Origin: Gemmatimonadales bacterium UBA2975
GTDB lineage: Bacteria > Gemmatimonadota > Gemmatimonadetes > Longimicrobiales > Gaopeijiaceae
Direction of reading: 5' to 3'
Assembly: GCA_002348265.1 (NCBI GenBank)
Contig: DEAT01000048.1
Location: forward strand, 1 to 64,000
DNA length: 64,000 nucleotides
The position numbers and the translations under genes are program-made. This document shows positions 1 to 8,378 of the stretch, one piece after another (positions within the stretch are counted from its first letter, which is position 1; every line of letters starts with the position of its first letter). The notes beneath the pieces are model-generated. The model was given only the letters and a program-made list of their open reading frames with translations, did no database searches and had not been told where the DNA came from.

Positions 1-915
1 CTAACGGACTCTCGCCGACAGTCGCTAGTTGATCTAACCGCATTCGCTCTGTCCGTAGCAGATTCGTCGACCATTGCCCTCGGTGCTCCTCTAGTCAGCC
101 GATGGGAAGAGGATCGGCTACTTGAAATCTTGGGAGCTGAACTGACGCTCGAGAAATACGCCGTCGGTGACGACGTGCTGGAGGCACAATACCTGACGAA
201 CCCGGAGTGGGAGTTGACGGTTCGCCACATCCTCTTCTTTAGTGAACGATGGCGCTCTTCCGATCACCGGGCTGAGGCTCAGGCGAAAGCCGAGCGAGCA
301 CTAGTCTCGTTACGGAAGGGAGCCGACTTCGCTGTGACAGCAGCTGAACTGTCCGAGGAGCCAGGAGCAGAAGGACGACAAGGCTTACTAACCCCGGGAC
401 GGGAAAGCTCATGGGTTCCAGAGTTCTGGGCTGCTGCAGTGGCGCTTGAACAAGGTCAGATCAGTGCGGTAACAGAAACCCAATACGGATACCACATCCT
501 GAGGCTAGAAAACCGCATCGTAGTTCCATTTGCTGAAGCGAGAAGTGTCATCGCCAGAGTTGTCGCGGCTCAGCTTGAAAACCCTGATAATGTGCTCGCC
601 GCATGGATCGATGAGAACGCTGACTCAGAGGCCTCATCGCGCCGGGCCGCTGCGCTGTCAGAGGCAAAGCGACGCGGACTGATCGTCCCTTCGAGTGAGA
701 GAACGGAGCTGAAACGGGAATGGGAGGACACCGCCTACCGGCTCTCCTCAACCTTTGGCTTCCGATACGGCTGGGGGCCGGAAGAAGTAGCGAACGCTGC
801 GTTGGCTGCACTGTCGAATCCAGCACAGAACGCAAACCTGTCGAGGACAGAGTTATCAACTTACCGACCACTCATAGACGAGCAGTATACGATTGAGTTT
901 TTGTCAGGGAGCTAG
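1..915 (+). CDS. Parvulin-type peptidylprolyl isomerase, 5' end outside window
   Basis: The frame is open from base 1, so the true start lies upstream and 304 residues are visible. Residues about 74-172 read as a PpiC/parvulin domain: a VRHILF beta strand, a charged helix, a DFAVTAAELSEEP-like segment, and the closing QYGYHILRLE strand typical of the family. The protein resembles exported SurA/PrsA-like foldases that help proteins fold in the periplasm, but the N-terminal signal cannot be seen. About 130 residues follow the domain and I do not recognise them. An in-frame TTG at 130 would cut into the domain's flank and is probably not the start. Confidence 0.75.
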   Translation, partial: LTDSRRQSLVDLTAFALSVADSSTIALGAPLVSRWEEDRLLEILGAELTLEKYAVGDDVLEAQYLTNPEWELTVRHILFFSERWRSSDHRAEAQAKAERALVSLRKGADFAVTAAELSEEPGAEGRQGLLTPGRESSWVPEFWAAAVALEQGQISAVTETQYGYHILRLENRIVVPFAEARSVIARVVAAQLENPDNVLAAWIDENADSEASSRRAAALSEAKRRGLIVPSSERTELKREWEDTAYRLSSTFGFRYGWGPEEVANAALAALSNPAQNANLSRTELSTYRPLIDEQYTIEFLSGS

Positions 916-1012
916 ATAGATAAAGGATCGGCAGGAATCTTTGAGAACTCAATGCGAATACGTAACGGAAATCCTGATTGCCGATGTTCGATGACAAGAG
1001 AACCAGTGACCC

Positions 1013-1702
1013 GTGGTTCACCCCCAAAGGCCTAGCAGAGTGACCGCGAAGCTGCGCTTCATTCTTGGCTTCGGTCTCTTCTTCACTGGACTGTGGTTTC
1101 TTTGGAACACGCCGGTGATTTACCCACTCAAGATCTTTGTGGTTCTGCTCCACGAGCTAAGCCATGCGATTGCAGTATGGCTAACCGGTGGGACAGTGAG
1201 TCGGATCACGCTAGACCCCTACCAAGGCGGCGCAACCTACTTCACTGGAGGTAATAAGATACTCGCCCTGAGTGCCGGGTACTTGGGTAGCTTGTTTTGG
1301 GGCGCAGTCATGTTTCTTGCGGCCAACCAGCCACGTATCCGCAAGGACTGGGTTAACAGCACGATCGGCCTAGCGGTAATACTGCTAACCATCTTCTTCG
1401 TGCGGAGCGGTTTTGGGATTGTGTTTGGGATTTTGTTTGGTGCTGTGATGATCACAGTATCCCTACGCATCAGTGAGCTCTGGAACAAGCGAGTCCTCCT
1501 AGCGCTAGGCCTCACCAGTGCTCTTTATGCAATCCTAGACATCAAAGACGACATACTCGACCGCCCTGAAATACAGTCAGACGCGCACATGCTCGCAGAA
1601 TCCACCGGCATCGGAACCGCGACGATGTGGGGTGTGCTCTGGATTTCCATAGCGATCTTCGTCAGCGCACGGCTGATGATGCGAGCCTTTGAAGAGGCCT
1701 GA
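1013..1702 (+). CDS. M50B-like integral membrane metalloprotease
   Basis: The product has 229 residues and starts at GTG. It is a multi-pass membrane protein with hydrophobic segments near residues 12-30, 40-58, 85-105, 118-150, 160-175 and 200-222. The second segment carries HELSHA (about residues 47-52), the HExxH zinc site of site-2-type proteases, followed by the glycine-rich GGTVSRITLDP stretch seen in the M50B-like family. Families of this kind cut or bind substrates within the membrane. The substrate here is unknown, and some members may not be proteolytic. The gene stands alone after the parvulin gene. Confidence 0.65.
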   Translation: MVHPQRPSRVTAKLRFILGFGLFFTGLWFLWNTPVIYPLKIFVVLLHELSHAIAVWLTGGTVSRITLDPYQGGATYFTGGNKILALSAGYLGSLFWGAVMFLAANQPRIRKDWVNSTIGLAVILLTIFFVRSGFGIVFGILFGAVMITVSLRISELWNKRVLLALGLTSALYAILDIKDDILDRPEIQSDAHMLAESTGIGTATMWGVLWISIAIFVSARLMMRAFEEA

Positions 1703-1799
1703 CTAAAGCTCCAACTGCATCAGGACCTGATAGAAAGAAGGATCCTAGCAAGAGAAAACACCCAAAAAAATAGGTGAAACTGCCATATACGGTGTTGTC

Positions 1800-2166
1800 A
1801 TCACTCTTTCACACAATTGGTAGTGTGTAGGTCTTGCCTCCTGGTATCCGCTTCAATTAGTATGCCGATGAGTGGGCTCAGTCGTCCGTTCTAGGTCTCC
1901 GCCAGAGCCTTAAAAAGGAACTGGTTGAGAACTGTCGGGGTAGAGCCCGCTTGAATTCTCGCCCTACTGTTAACCCAAAAATGGAGGTGATCCCTTGTCT
2001 AGTTCCTGTACCCTGTCCAGCCCGGCACGGGCAAGCGATCGCCGGAACGGCTTTTAAGCCGAACCGTCACGCACTGTAGTTTTTGTTCGCGCCGTATCCC
2101 GGCTTCGCGCTGGGCTGCGACGGGCAGGACGCCATCGGAGAAGTCATCCGATGGCGTCCTTTTTTT
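1800..2166 (+). ncRNA. Candidate structured small RNA in a 494-base gene-free stretch
   Basis: No convincing reading frame lies between 1703 and 2196. Several hairpins can be drawn. An 11-pair helix joins 1869-1879 to 1943-1953 (TGAGTGGGCTC with GAGCCCGCTTG, three wobbles). A 5-pair hairpin lies at 2020-2032. A hairpin with a symmetric AA/AA internal loop lies at 2043-2066. A strong intrinsic terminator follows at 2127-2166. This fits a free-standing RNA gene on the plus strand. The string GCCTTAAAA at 1906-1914 recalls part of E. coli 6S RNA, but that is weak. Hallmarks of RNase P, tmRNA and SRP RNA are absent. The 5' end is a guess; a long 3' UTR of the M50-like gene is the main alternative. 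Confidence 0.35.
2127..2166 (+). terminator. Strong intrinsic terminator
   Basis: A perfect 13-pair stem (GGACGCCATCGGA at 2127-2139 with TCCGATGGCGTCC at 2147-2159) has a 7-base loop and is followed at once by seven T. It ends a plus-strand transcript, either the candidate small RNA or the M50-like mRNA. There is no T tract for the minus strand. Confidence 0.88.
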
Positions 2167-2196
2167 CGAGTGTAAGAGCTGATACGAGCAGAGAAG

Positions 2197-2760
2197 TCAG
2201 TGTCGGAACCATCTCGGCTCATTGCCGGGCTTCCACTTGATGTTACACCCTACGCTCGGAACTTGCTCCTCGTCAGGACACCTGCCTGCGAGCACTGCTT
2301 CGCACGCATCACGCAAGTCCTGTCCCGTAACTGAAATCGGAAGGGATGGGCGACTGGCGTCGAACTGTCCCCTATACACCAATTTCCGATCCGCACCAAA
2401 TAAAAAGAAGTCAGGGGTACACGCCGCCTGATATGCTTTGACTACCTCCTGCGATCCGTCAAACAGATAAGGAAACACATATCCCCGAGCTCGGACCTCA
2501 TCCGCCATCTTTTCTGGACTGTCCGCAGGGTAAGCCATCACATCATTGGCGTTAATCGCAACTATCCCTACGCCCCGCTGCTCGTATTCTCGAGCGAATT
2601 CAGCTAACCCACCTGCTATATGCTTCACGAATGGACAATGGTTAGAGAGGACCATAAGGAGAAAGGCGTCGCTGTCAGCGAAATCTGAGAGCGACCGCAT
2701 GATCCCAGTGGCTGGCTCCAGAAGTGAGAAATCAGGTGCCCTAGTTCCGAGGGCAAGCAT
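2197..2760 (-). CDS. Thioredoxin-fold AhpC/TSA-like protein
   Basis: The product has 187 residues. The start chosen is the ATG at 2760 (MLALGTRAPDF), because the longer frame would overlap the opposite gene and its extra residues look like antisense. GTRAPDFSLLEP is the usual opening of AhpC/TSA-family thioredoxin-fold proteins. LSNHCPFVKH (about residues 44-53) is the family's single-cysteine active-site segment in place of CxxC, and TPDFFLFGADRKLVYRGQFD follows in the middle. The C-terminus carries VPSVGCNIKWKPGN, typical of this cytosolic subfamily. A redox or peroxide-related role is likely; the substrate is unknown. It is divergent from the BtuF-like gene. Confidence 0.75.
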   Translation of the reverse strand: MLALGTRAPDFSLLEPATGIMRSLSDFADSDAFLLMVLSNHCPFVKHIAGGLAEFAREYEQRGVGIVAINANDVMAYPADSPEKMADEVRARGYVFPYLFDGSQEVVKAYQAACTPDFFLFGADRKLVYRGQFDASRPSLPISVTGQDLRDACEAVLAGRCPDEEQVPSVGCNIKWKPGNEPRWFRH

Positions 2761-2893
2761 GGTAGATGGCGTCTCGGCCAAGGCGTGTACTCCGTTTAGG
2801 CTAAGGTGAATGGCGTATTTTATTTCAGACCTCACAGCCAAGCCACCGTGCCATGAGAGGAACTTCAGTCCGGTCTGCCGGGTTAGGGGCGCC

Positions 2894-3697
2894 ATGCGAA
2901 TTATCTCACTTGCCTGTTCAAATACGGAGATCGTCTGCGCTCTGGGAGGTGAAGAACTTCTCGTCGGAGTCGACGACCATTCAGATTTCCCTGAACACGT
3001 CGTCTCCGGCCTCCCTCGCGTCGGCCCAGATCTCAACATCGACATCGCGCGCGTAGCCGCCCTCGAACCCGACCTTGTTCTAGCGACGCTAACCGTACCC
3101 GGGCACGAACGCGTGGTGGAGGGACTTAAGGCTGCGGGGCTTCCATTTATCGCGCCTGAGCCGACATCCCTCAATGACGTATACCGAGACATTACTCAGA
3201 TTGCGGAGCTTCTGTCTCCGTCGGTCCGTGGTATACAAAGCCGTGCCCGAGCTCTAGTTGAGAAGATGAGGGTTGAGTTCTCACAGACATACGGACCCAA
3301 CGACGACACGGGAGTCCTTGCCGATCGTCCCGGCATCCTAGTGCAATGGTGGCCAAAACCAGTGATTACACCGGGTCGTGACTCATGGGCCACAGACGTA
3401 ATCAAGGCTGCCGGGGGACGCGCAATTCTCGGAGACGAGAACCACAAAAGCCGGCCGATGACAGACGAAGAGGTCGCCAGCGCCAACCCAGATGCCATAG
3501 TCCTTTCTTGGTGCGGGGTTCATCCAGACAAGTACCGACCCGATGTCGTGCTGAATAACCCGGCGTGGCAGGATCTTGATTTCGTTAAGCGTAGTAGGGT
3601 CTTCTGCATCGGAGAACCATTCTTGGGCCGTCCTGGACCGCGCTTATTAGAGGGTCTTCGCTCGATGCGCGAAGTCGTAGAATCCGTTCGCGGATAG
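2894..3697 (+). CDS. BtuF-like cobalamin-binding protein
   Basis: The product has 267 residues starting at ATG 2894 (MRIISLACSNTEIV). The sequence follows the TroA/BtuF helical-backbone fold: an N-terminal SLACSNTEIVCALG motif, LVGVDDHSDFP, then LEPDLVLATLTVPG, and a C-terminal lobe with NPDAIVLSWCG and a closing WQDLDFVKRSRVFCIGE. No signal peptide is visible, so it may be one of the cytoplasmic BtuF-like proteins of unclear function. It could bind cobalamin or another corrinoid. No ABC permease or ATPase gene is adjacent. Confidence 0.65.
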   Translation: MRIISLACSNTEIVCALGGEELLVGVDDHSDFPEHVVSGLPRVGPDLNIDIARVAALEPDLVLATLTVPGHERVVEGLKAAGLPFIAPEPTSLNDVYRDITQIAELLSPSVRGIQSRARALVEKMRVEFSQTYGPNDDTGVLADRPGILVQWWPKPVITPGRDSWATDVIKAAGGRAILGDENHKSRPMTDEEVASANPDAIVLSWCGVHPDKYRPDVVLNNPAWQDLDFVKRSRVFCIGEPFLGRPGPRLLEGLRSMREVVESVRG

Positions 3698-3789
3698 TTA
3701 AATTTCACTTGACGGCTGCCCTCAACTGGCGCATCGGCGATTAGGGACATAGGGTGCCTGAGACCGACCCCAAGCAGTATGAGGAACCC

Positions 3790-5067
3790 ATGAACGGATC
3801 GATGGACCGTCGCGAATTCACACGACTCTTCGCATTCGGCGGCTCAGCCGCTCTGCTCGGCCACCCGCGCTTCAAAGGTGTTGCAGCACCGCAACTCACA
3901 CCTGACCGCGTCCGGCCCGGCGCTGTGGACTGGGCATCAGTACGCGAACAGTTCTTGATCCCTGAAGAAGTCACCGTGCTCAACGCGGCCAACCTGTGCC
4001 CAGCGCCTCGTCAGGTACTAGAGACAGTTCAGGCCCACACTGCGCTTCTGGACTCAGAACCCTTTCCATCCTACCGAAGCGAAGTGCAAGCTTCCAAGGA
4101 ACGGACCCGGAACCTGCTTGCTTCACACTTGAAAACGACTCCCGAAGAAATTCTAATCACAAGAAACACCAGCGAGGCAAATAACTGGGTCTCGACAGGT
4201 CTCGCACTCGGTCCCGGAGATGAGGTGCTGATCTTCTCCGACAACCACCCCAGCAATAACACGGCGTGGAAAAAGAAAGCCGAGCGATTCGGCTACACAG
4301 TGACCGAGGTCGCTCATGTGGACCCACATCCGGGACATGAGTACTACATGCAAGCCTTCGAAGAGGCGATCACCAGTAACACCCGGGTCCTCGCATTCAT
4401 GCAACATACCAACACGTCAGGCGACGTCCTGCCCGCTCGAGAGCTATGCGCTATGGCGAGAGAGCGCGGCATCGTCACGTTGGTCGATGGAGCGCAGTCA
4501 TTCGGCCTCATGAATGTGGACCTCTCGGATTGGCAGCCAGACTTCTTCTCTGGAAGCGCGCATAAATGGCCGTGCGGACCAAAAGAAACAGGGGTGCTCT
4601 TTGTAAGCCGGGATATGCACAAAAACTTCTGGCCGTCGATTTACAGCGCGTACTCTGGAAGCCGAGGTTTATCCCGAACACATGAGGGGATGGGCCAACG
4701 AGACACGCCTGCTCTTCAAGCGTTCGGTGCACAAATCGAATTCCTGCAGACCATAGGGCAGCACGAAATCGAAATGCGAAGTCGACAACTGGCTACGATG
4801 CTAGTAGAAGAGCTGTCAGCCCTCGATGGGGTGCACATGTGGACCCCGCACCAACTAGAGAGACGGGGTGCCGTCGTAACTTTTCAGCCCGGAACTCTTC
4901 GAAGTCAGGAGGTCCTGGCTGCACTCGAGCAAGACGGTATTGTCGCCGCCGCCCGTGGTGGGAGCGATAGGCCGGGCATACGGTTCTCACCTCACTTCTA
5001 CAATACTGAGGATGATATCGAACGAGCTGTCGCAGCCATACAACGCTATTTGAGAAGAGGGCTCTAA
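3790..5067 (+). CDS. Exported class V aminotransferase-fold PLP enzyme
   Basis: Reading from ATG 3790 gives about 425 residues; ATG 3802 and GTG 3754 are alternatives. The N-terminus MDRREFTRLFAFGGSAALLG has the twin-arginine pattern of a Tat signal. The rest is a class V aminotransferase (isopenicillin-N epimerase or cysteine desulfurase-like): TRNTSEANNWV in the N-terminal half, VDGAQSFG with the cofactor-binding aspartate, and SAHKWPCGPKETG, whose lysine (codon at 4564) should hold PLP. PLP enzymes exported by Tat exist, because the folded holoenzyme is carried across the membrane. Substrate is unknown. A decarboxylase-like PLP gene follows after 39 bases, so the two may be co-transcribed. 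Confidence 0.75.
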   Translation: MNGSMDRREFTRLFAFGGSAALLGHPRFKGVAAPQLTPDRVRPGAVDWASVREQFLIPEEVTVLNAANLCPAPRQVLETVQAHTALLDSEPFPSYRSEVQASKERTRNLLASHLKTTPEEILITRNTSEANNWVSTGLALGPGDEVLIFSDNHPSNNTAWKKKAERFGYTVTEVAHVDPHPGHEYYMQAFEEAITSNTRVLAFMQHTNTSGDVLPARELCAMARERGIVTLVDGAQSFGLMNVDLSDWQPDFFSGSAHKWPCGPKETGVLFVSRDMHKNFWPSIYSAYSGSRGLSRTHEGMGQRDTPALQAFGAQIEFLQTIGQHEIEMRSRQLATMLVEELSALDGVHMWTPHQLERRGAVVTFQPGTLRSQEVLAALEQDGIVAAARGGSDRPGIRFSPHFYNTEDDIERAVAAIQRYLRRGL

Positions 5068-5106
5068 CCCCCGTCCTGACAGTCCACAACTCCTTTCCAG
5101 TTCGAG

Positions 5107-6486
5107 ATGTCCGAACCCCCTGATGACCAGATAGAACTCCTCCGGGATGCACTTCGATACGCTGAGCATTACTTGGGGACACTAGACCAGAGGAACGTCT
5201 ACCCAAATTCCGAGGCGCTAGATGCCTTAGATGAATTCGATGAGCCGTTGCCGATAGAACCATCCCAGCCCTCGGACACATTAGCCATGCTACATCGCGT
5301 TGGAGGTCCAGGGACGGTTGCACAAGTGGGTGGGCGGTATTTCGGGTTTGTAAACGGTGGTGCCCTACCTGTGGGAACAGCCGCTCGAGTACTCGCTGAT
5401 GTCTGGGATCAAAACACAGCCCATTTCGTCATGTCACCGCTCGCAGCTCGGCTCGAAGCCGTCTGCGAGCGGTGGATGGCCCAACTTCTACGTTTTCCTC
5501 AAGAGACTGCTGCCGGTTTTGTAACTGGAACGACCCTCGCGAACGTCTCGGGTTTGGCAGCAGGACGAAATGAGATCCTACGGAGGAAAGGTTGGGACGT
5601 CTCAGAATCAGGCCTCTATGGTGCCCCACCTATCCCTGTCATCGTAGGACAAGGCGCTCACGCGGCGGTCCGGAAATCACTGGCGCTTTTAGGGATGGGG
5701 GATACCCACACTCAGGTGATTCCTGTCGACGACCAAGGGCGCATGATCGCCAGTAAAATACCAAAGATAGAGGAAGGAACCCTCGTAGTCGCTCAGGCGG
5801 GCAACGTGAACTCAGGTGCGTTCGATCCAGTAGGCGAGATTTGCGATCGCGTGCACGCAAATAGTGGCTGGGTGCACGTAGACGGTGCCTTTGGGCTATG
5901 GGCCGCCGCACTTCCGTCACTCGAGGAGTATGTCAAAGGCATAGATCGCGCAGACTCGTGGGCGGTTGACGCTCATAAGACGCTGAACGTCCCATACGAC
6001 TGCGGTATCGTTCTGTGCAGGGATCGAGCGGCGCTTGAAAGAGCGTTTAGAGCTTCTGCGGAGTATTTCCAGTGGAGTAACGAACGGGAACCGATGCGTT
6101 ACACGCCCTCGATGTCCAAGCGAGCTAGGTCCATCGAGCTTTGGGCCGTCCTTAAGACACTGGGTCGAGAGGGAGTCGTAACACTGATAGAACAGCTCTG
6201 CTCCCATGCACAAAACTTCGCCAGTCAACTCCATGAGCGAGGCTTCGCAATCCACAATGACATCGTCTTCAACCAGGTACTAGTCTCCTGTGATACTGAC
6301 AAAGAAACGCAGAGGACTCTTGCAGCGATTCAAGACATGGGTGACTGCTGGTGTGGGGCTTCTACCTGGCATGGACGTTCTGTCATCCGAGTCAGCGTCT
6401 GCTCGTGGGCCACAACCTCCGAGGACATTGATAGATCCGTCCAGTCGTTCTGTGCAGCCCGAAAAATCGCTCGAACCAGTAACTGA
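5107..6486 (+). CDS. Group II pyridoxal-dependent decarboxylase-like protein
   Basis: The product has 459 residues. The architecture matches the aromatic-L-amino-acid/glutamate decarboxylase family: RYFGFVNGGALPVG near the N-terminus, FVTGTTLANVSGLAAGRN (PLP phosphate region), VHVDGAFG with the cofactor aspartate, and SWAVDAHKTLNVPYDCG, in which Lys291 is the expected Schiff-base lysine. No signal peptide is seen, so it is cytoplasmic. The family also includes carbon-carbon lyases, and the substrate cannot be read from sequence. It lies directly after the Tat-exported aminotransferase, but opposite cell compartments argue against one shared pathway step. Confidence 0.75.
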   Translation: MSEPPDDQIELLRDALRYAEHYLGTLDQRNVYPNSEALDALDEFDEPLPIEPSQPSDTLAMLHRVGGPGTVAQVGGRYFGFVNGGALPVGTAARVLADVWDQNTAHFVMSPLAARLEAVCERWMAQLLRFPQETAAGFVTGTTLANVSGLAAGRNEILRRKGWDVSESGLYGAPPIPVIVGQGAHAAVRKSLALLGMGDTHTQVIPVDDQGRMIASKIPKIEEGTLVVAQAGNVNSGAFDPVGEICDRVHANSGWVHVDGAFGLWAAALPSLEEYVKGIDRADSWAVDAHKTLNVPYDCGIVLCRDRAALERAFRASAEYFQWSNEREPMRYTPSMSKRARSIELWAVLKTLGREGVVTLIEQLCSHAQNFASQLHERGFAIHNDIVFNQVLVSCDTDKETQRTLAAIQDMGDCWCGASTWHGRSVIRVSVCSWATTSEDIDRSVQSFCAARKIARTSN

Positions 6487-6509
6487 TCTTGCAGAGGTTA
6501 TGCGATAAA

Positions 6510-6792
6510 ATTACTCAACACTGCGATGACACGTCTCAGTGTGGTAGACGCCGTCTAGAATGTTTACGGATTCGTGCACTCCGGACTCAATCTGCCGTCA
6601 TGAGAAAGAGCAACAAATGCGACTCCGATCTTTTGGGGTCACGGGCGCCAAGACAACGTGATCCCACACTCGATCGCGGTATCAGGACAAAAAGCTCTGA
6701 CCGAAGCAAGAGTCTCATTCACTCAGGCTGACTACGACATCGGACACTGGATAGTAGATGACGAGGCAAAAATGGAGCTCGCATTAGTCTGA
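6510..6792 (+). pseudogene. Decayed alpha/beta-hydrolase (carboxylesterase) remnant
   Basis: The last frame (6604-6792) reads ATPIFWGHGRQDNVIPHSIA, then a segment ending DYDIGHWIVDDE and a stop at 6790. This matches the C-terminal third of phospholipase/carboxylesterase-type hydrolases, with the catalytic Asp in RQDNVIP and the His in IGHWI. Upstream the same frame reads YGFVHSGLNLPS, interrupted by TGA at 6601 and TAG at 6556. A shifted frame near 6523-6560 reads TSQCGRRRLEC, which resembles a spoiled nucleophile elbow (GFSQGG). The N-terminal half is not recognisable. At least one frameshift and two stops make it a pseudogene. Confidence 0.6.
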
Positions 6793-6849
6793 GCGGAAAC
6801 CTCGATGTCGAATGAAGCGGATGTCGACCAATAGGAGCCTAAGCCCAAA

Positions 6850-7188
6850 CTAAAAAAGCTTTGCCCCGTTAGGCACCGCAGCATCCGGGGAAACAAGAAC
6901 AACTCGTCCTACCTCATCAGGGATACCGGTGACCAAGCACTCAGAAAGAAACGGGCCAATCTGCTTGGACGGGAAATTCACTACCGCTAGAACCTGCTTT
7001 CCAATGAGCTCATCTGGAGTGTACAGACCGGTGATCTGGGCACTTGACCGCCGGAGGCCAACAGGCTCACCGAAGTCTATCTCAAGCTTATAAGCCGGCT
7101 TTCGTGCCTCTCGAAAGACGGCCGCCGAACGAATCGTCCCAACCCGCAGCTCAACCTTCTCAAAGTCTTCCCAAGTGATCTCTTTCAT
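6850..7188 (-). CDS. csaA: CsaA-like tRNA-binding chaperone
   Basis: The product has 112 residues, the full length of CsaA. The whole protein is one tRNA-binding OB-fold of the EMAP-II/MetRS-C type: FEKVELRVGTIRSAA at the start, KPAYKLEIDFG, GLRRSSAQITGLY, and the QVLAVVNFPSKQIGPFLSE segment diagnostic of the family. CsaA has been described as an export-related chaperone that also binds tRNA. Its ATG overlaps the stop of the lipocalin-like gene (ATGA at 7185-7188), so it is translationally coupled to the transporter operon. It is the last gene of that minus-strand unit. Confidence 0.88.
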   Translation of the reverse strand: MKEITWEDFEKVELRVGTIRSAAVFREARKPAYKLEIDFGEPVGLRRSSAQITGLYTPDELIGKQVLAVVNFPSKQIGPFLSECLVTGIPDEVGRVVLVSPDAAVPNGAKLF

Positions 7189-8378
7189 TTCGCTCCCTCC
7201 TGAAGACTGGGACCCGCATATCCAGTGAGTTCGACATAACCACGCCCGCTAACTTCGTTTCCACCTGGCCCTTTACCGCTGACACGGACTGATCCCTCCC
7301 AGTACCTGAAAGCCACACGCAATTCCTGATCGGGTAAAGCAGGAGTTACCGTCAGATCCAATTCCTGTTCTGGGACTCGAATACGCCAACCTGATGGGTA
7401 CTCCGCGTCATCCACCGGAGACAACCAAGTTTGAGTGGGCTCCACCAAGACACCTCGTCCCCATTCAAGCGGTACCCTGAGCCCCTCGGGACTGATCAGC
7501 ACTCCGTCGCTGAGTGGGTCAGGAGAACCATCTTCGCGTCGCAGTTGGTAGACCATTAAGTCCCACCCGTCACTCAACTGAAGAGCGAACCAGTCCCAAC
7601 CAACCTGTCCATCCGAGAGTGCCGACGTCGACCACTCGCGATCAAGCCACGCTAAACCAGAAACCTCTAGGTGTTCTTCGTCGATCTGAACTTGTCCTCG
7701 GGTCGGCATACGCGTATGAGCGTAATAGTACGACGCGTTCCCTGGTTCGCTCCCTTTTTGACTCAGCCCTGAATCACCTTGGAGAACATACGGTTTTCCA
7801 GATTCGAGAATGAGGTCAAGGTTCACGCCATCACCATCTGCAGTCAGGCGCATAGGGAACGCTGCGTCATTTGATAGCCCCTCCAGACGCCAGTCCTCGA
7901 GCCACACTTCAAAAGGTTCAGTTATAGCTCCTGCCAGTCCTCCCCCTCCTCTAGAAAAAAGCTCCACCGCCCGAAAATCTTCATTCGTAATGTCGGTCAA
8001 GGCGAAGTGTCCCATGTAAGCCTGGTTTGTCGACCAACTTGATGGACCTCCCGGCGGTGTCGGAGCAAGCGAACTCCGAAAAATAGTGAATTGAAACCCG
8101 AGCTCTCGGCCATCTTCTGCGTCGAGATTACCGGTCACATACCACCACTCCGTTCGAAAATCCTCATGCGGACCATGGTCTCCCGGAAAGTCGAAGTCCC
8201 GAGTTTCCATTGCACGAGCATACCCGACCGTGTCCGCTCCCCCTAAGGTCTCGACCAAAGACAGGAAGGGCTCATCGTCGACTACCGCACTGTGAGAGGG
8301 AGGATTCCCACATCCGGCTAAAACTAAGATGAATGCCACCAGACGGAGGACACGCAGCAACGTTTCTAGATCCATCAC
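7185..8378 (-). CDS. AttH/CrtC-like lipocalin-domain lipoprotein
   Basis: The product has 397 residues, starting at GTG 8378 or the adjacent ATG 8375. The N-terminal hydrophobic run ends in the lipobox LAGC, so it should be a lipoprotein. FPGDHGPHEDFRTEWWYVTGNL is the hallmark of the AttH/carotenoid 1,2-hydratase-like family, and W-D-W-F-A-L-Q-L in the middle and the C-terminal SGRGYVELTGY agree with it. In known att-type loci such a protein travels with an FtsX-type permease and a LolD-type ATPase, as here. It probably binds or modifies a lipid-like ligand at the membrane; the ligand is unknown. Start and stop overlap both neighbours. Confidence 0.8.
   Translation of the reverse strand: MMDLETLLRVLRLVAFILVLAGCGNPPSHSAVVDDEPFLSLVETLGGADTVGYARAMETRDFDFPGDHGPHEDFRTEWWYVTGNLDAEDGRELGFQFTIFRSSLAPTPPGGPSSWSTNQAYMGHFALTDITNEDFRAVELFSRGGGGLAGAITEPFEVWLEDWRLEGLSNDAAFPMRLTADGDGVNLDLILESGKPYVLQGDSGLSQKGSEPGNASYYYAHTRMPTRGQVQIDEEHLEVSGLAWLDREWSTSALSDGQVGWDWFALQLSDGWDLMVYQLRREDGSPDPLSDGVLISPEGLRVPLEWGRGVLVEPTQTWLSPVDDAEYPSGWRIRVPEQELDLTVTPALPDQELRVAFRYWEGSVRVSGKGPGGNEVSGRGYVELTGYAGPSLQEGAK

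Noticed and set aside
1921..1985. tRNA-like segment near GGGGTAGAGC
   Set aside because: It lacks a matching acceptor stem, anticodon arm and T arm.
2761..3192. N-terminal extension of the thioredoxin-like gene
   Set aside because: The extra 144 residues are serine/arginine-rich, lie antisense to the BtuF-like gene, and do not resemble the family. ATG 2760 fits the family start.
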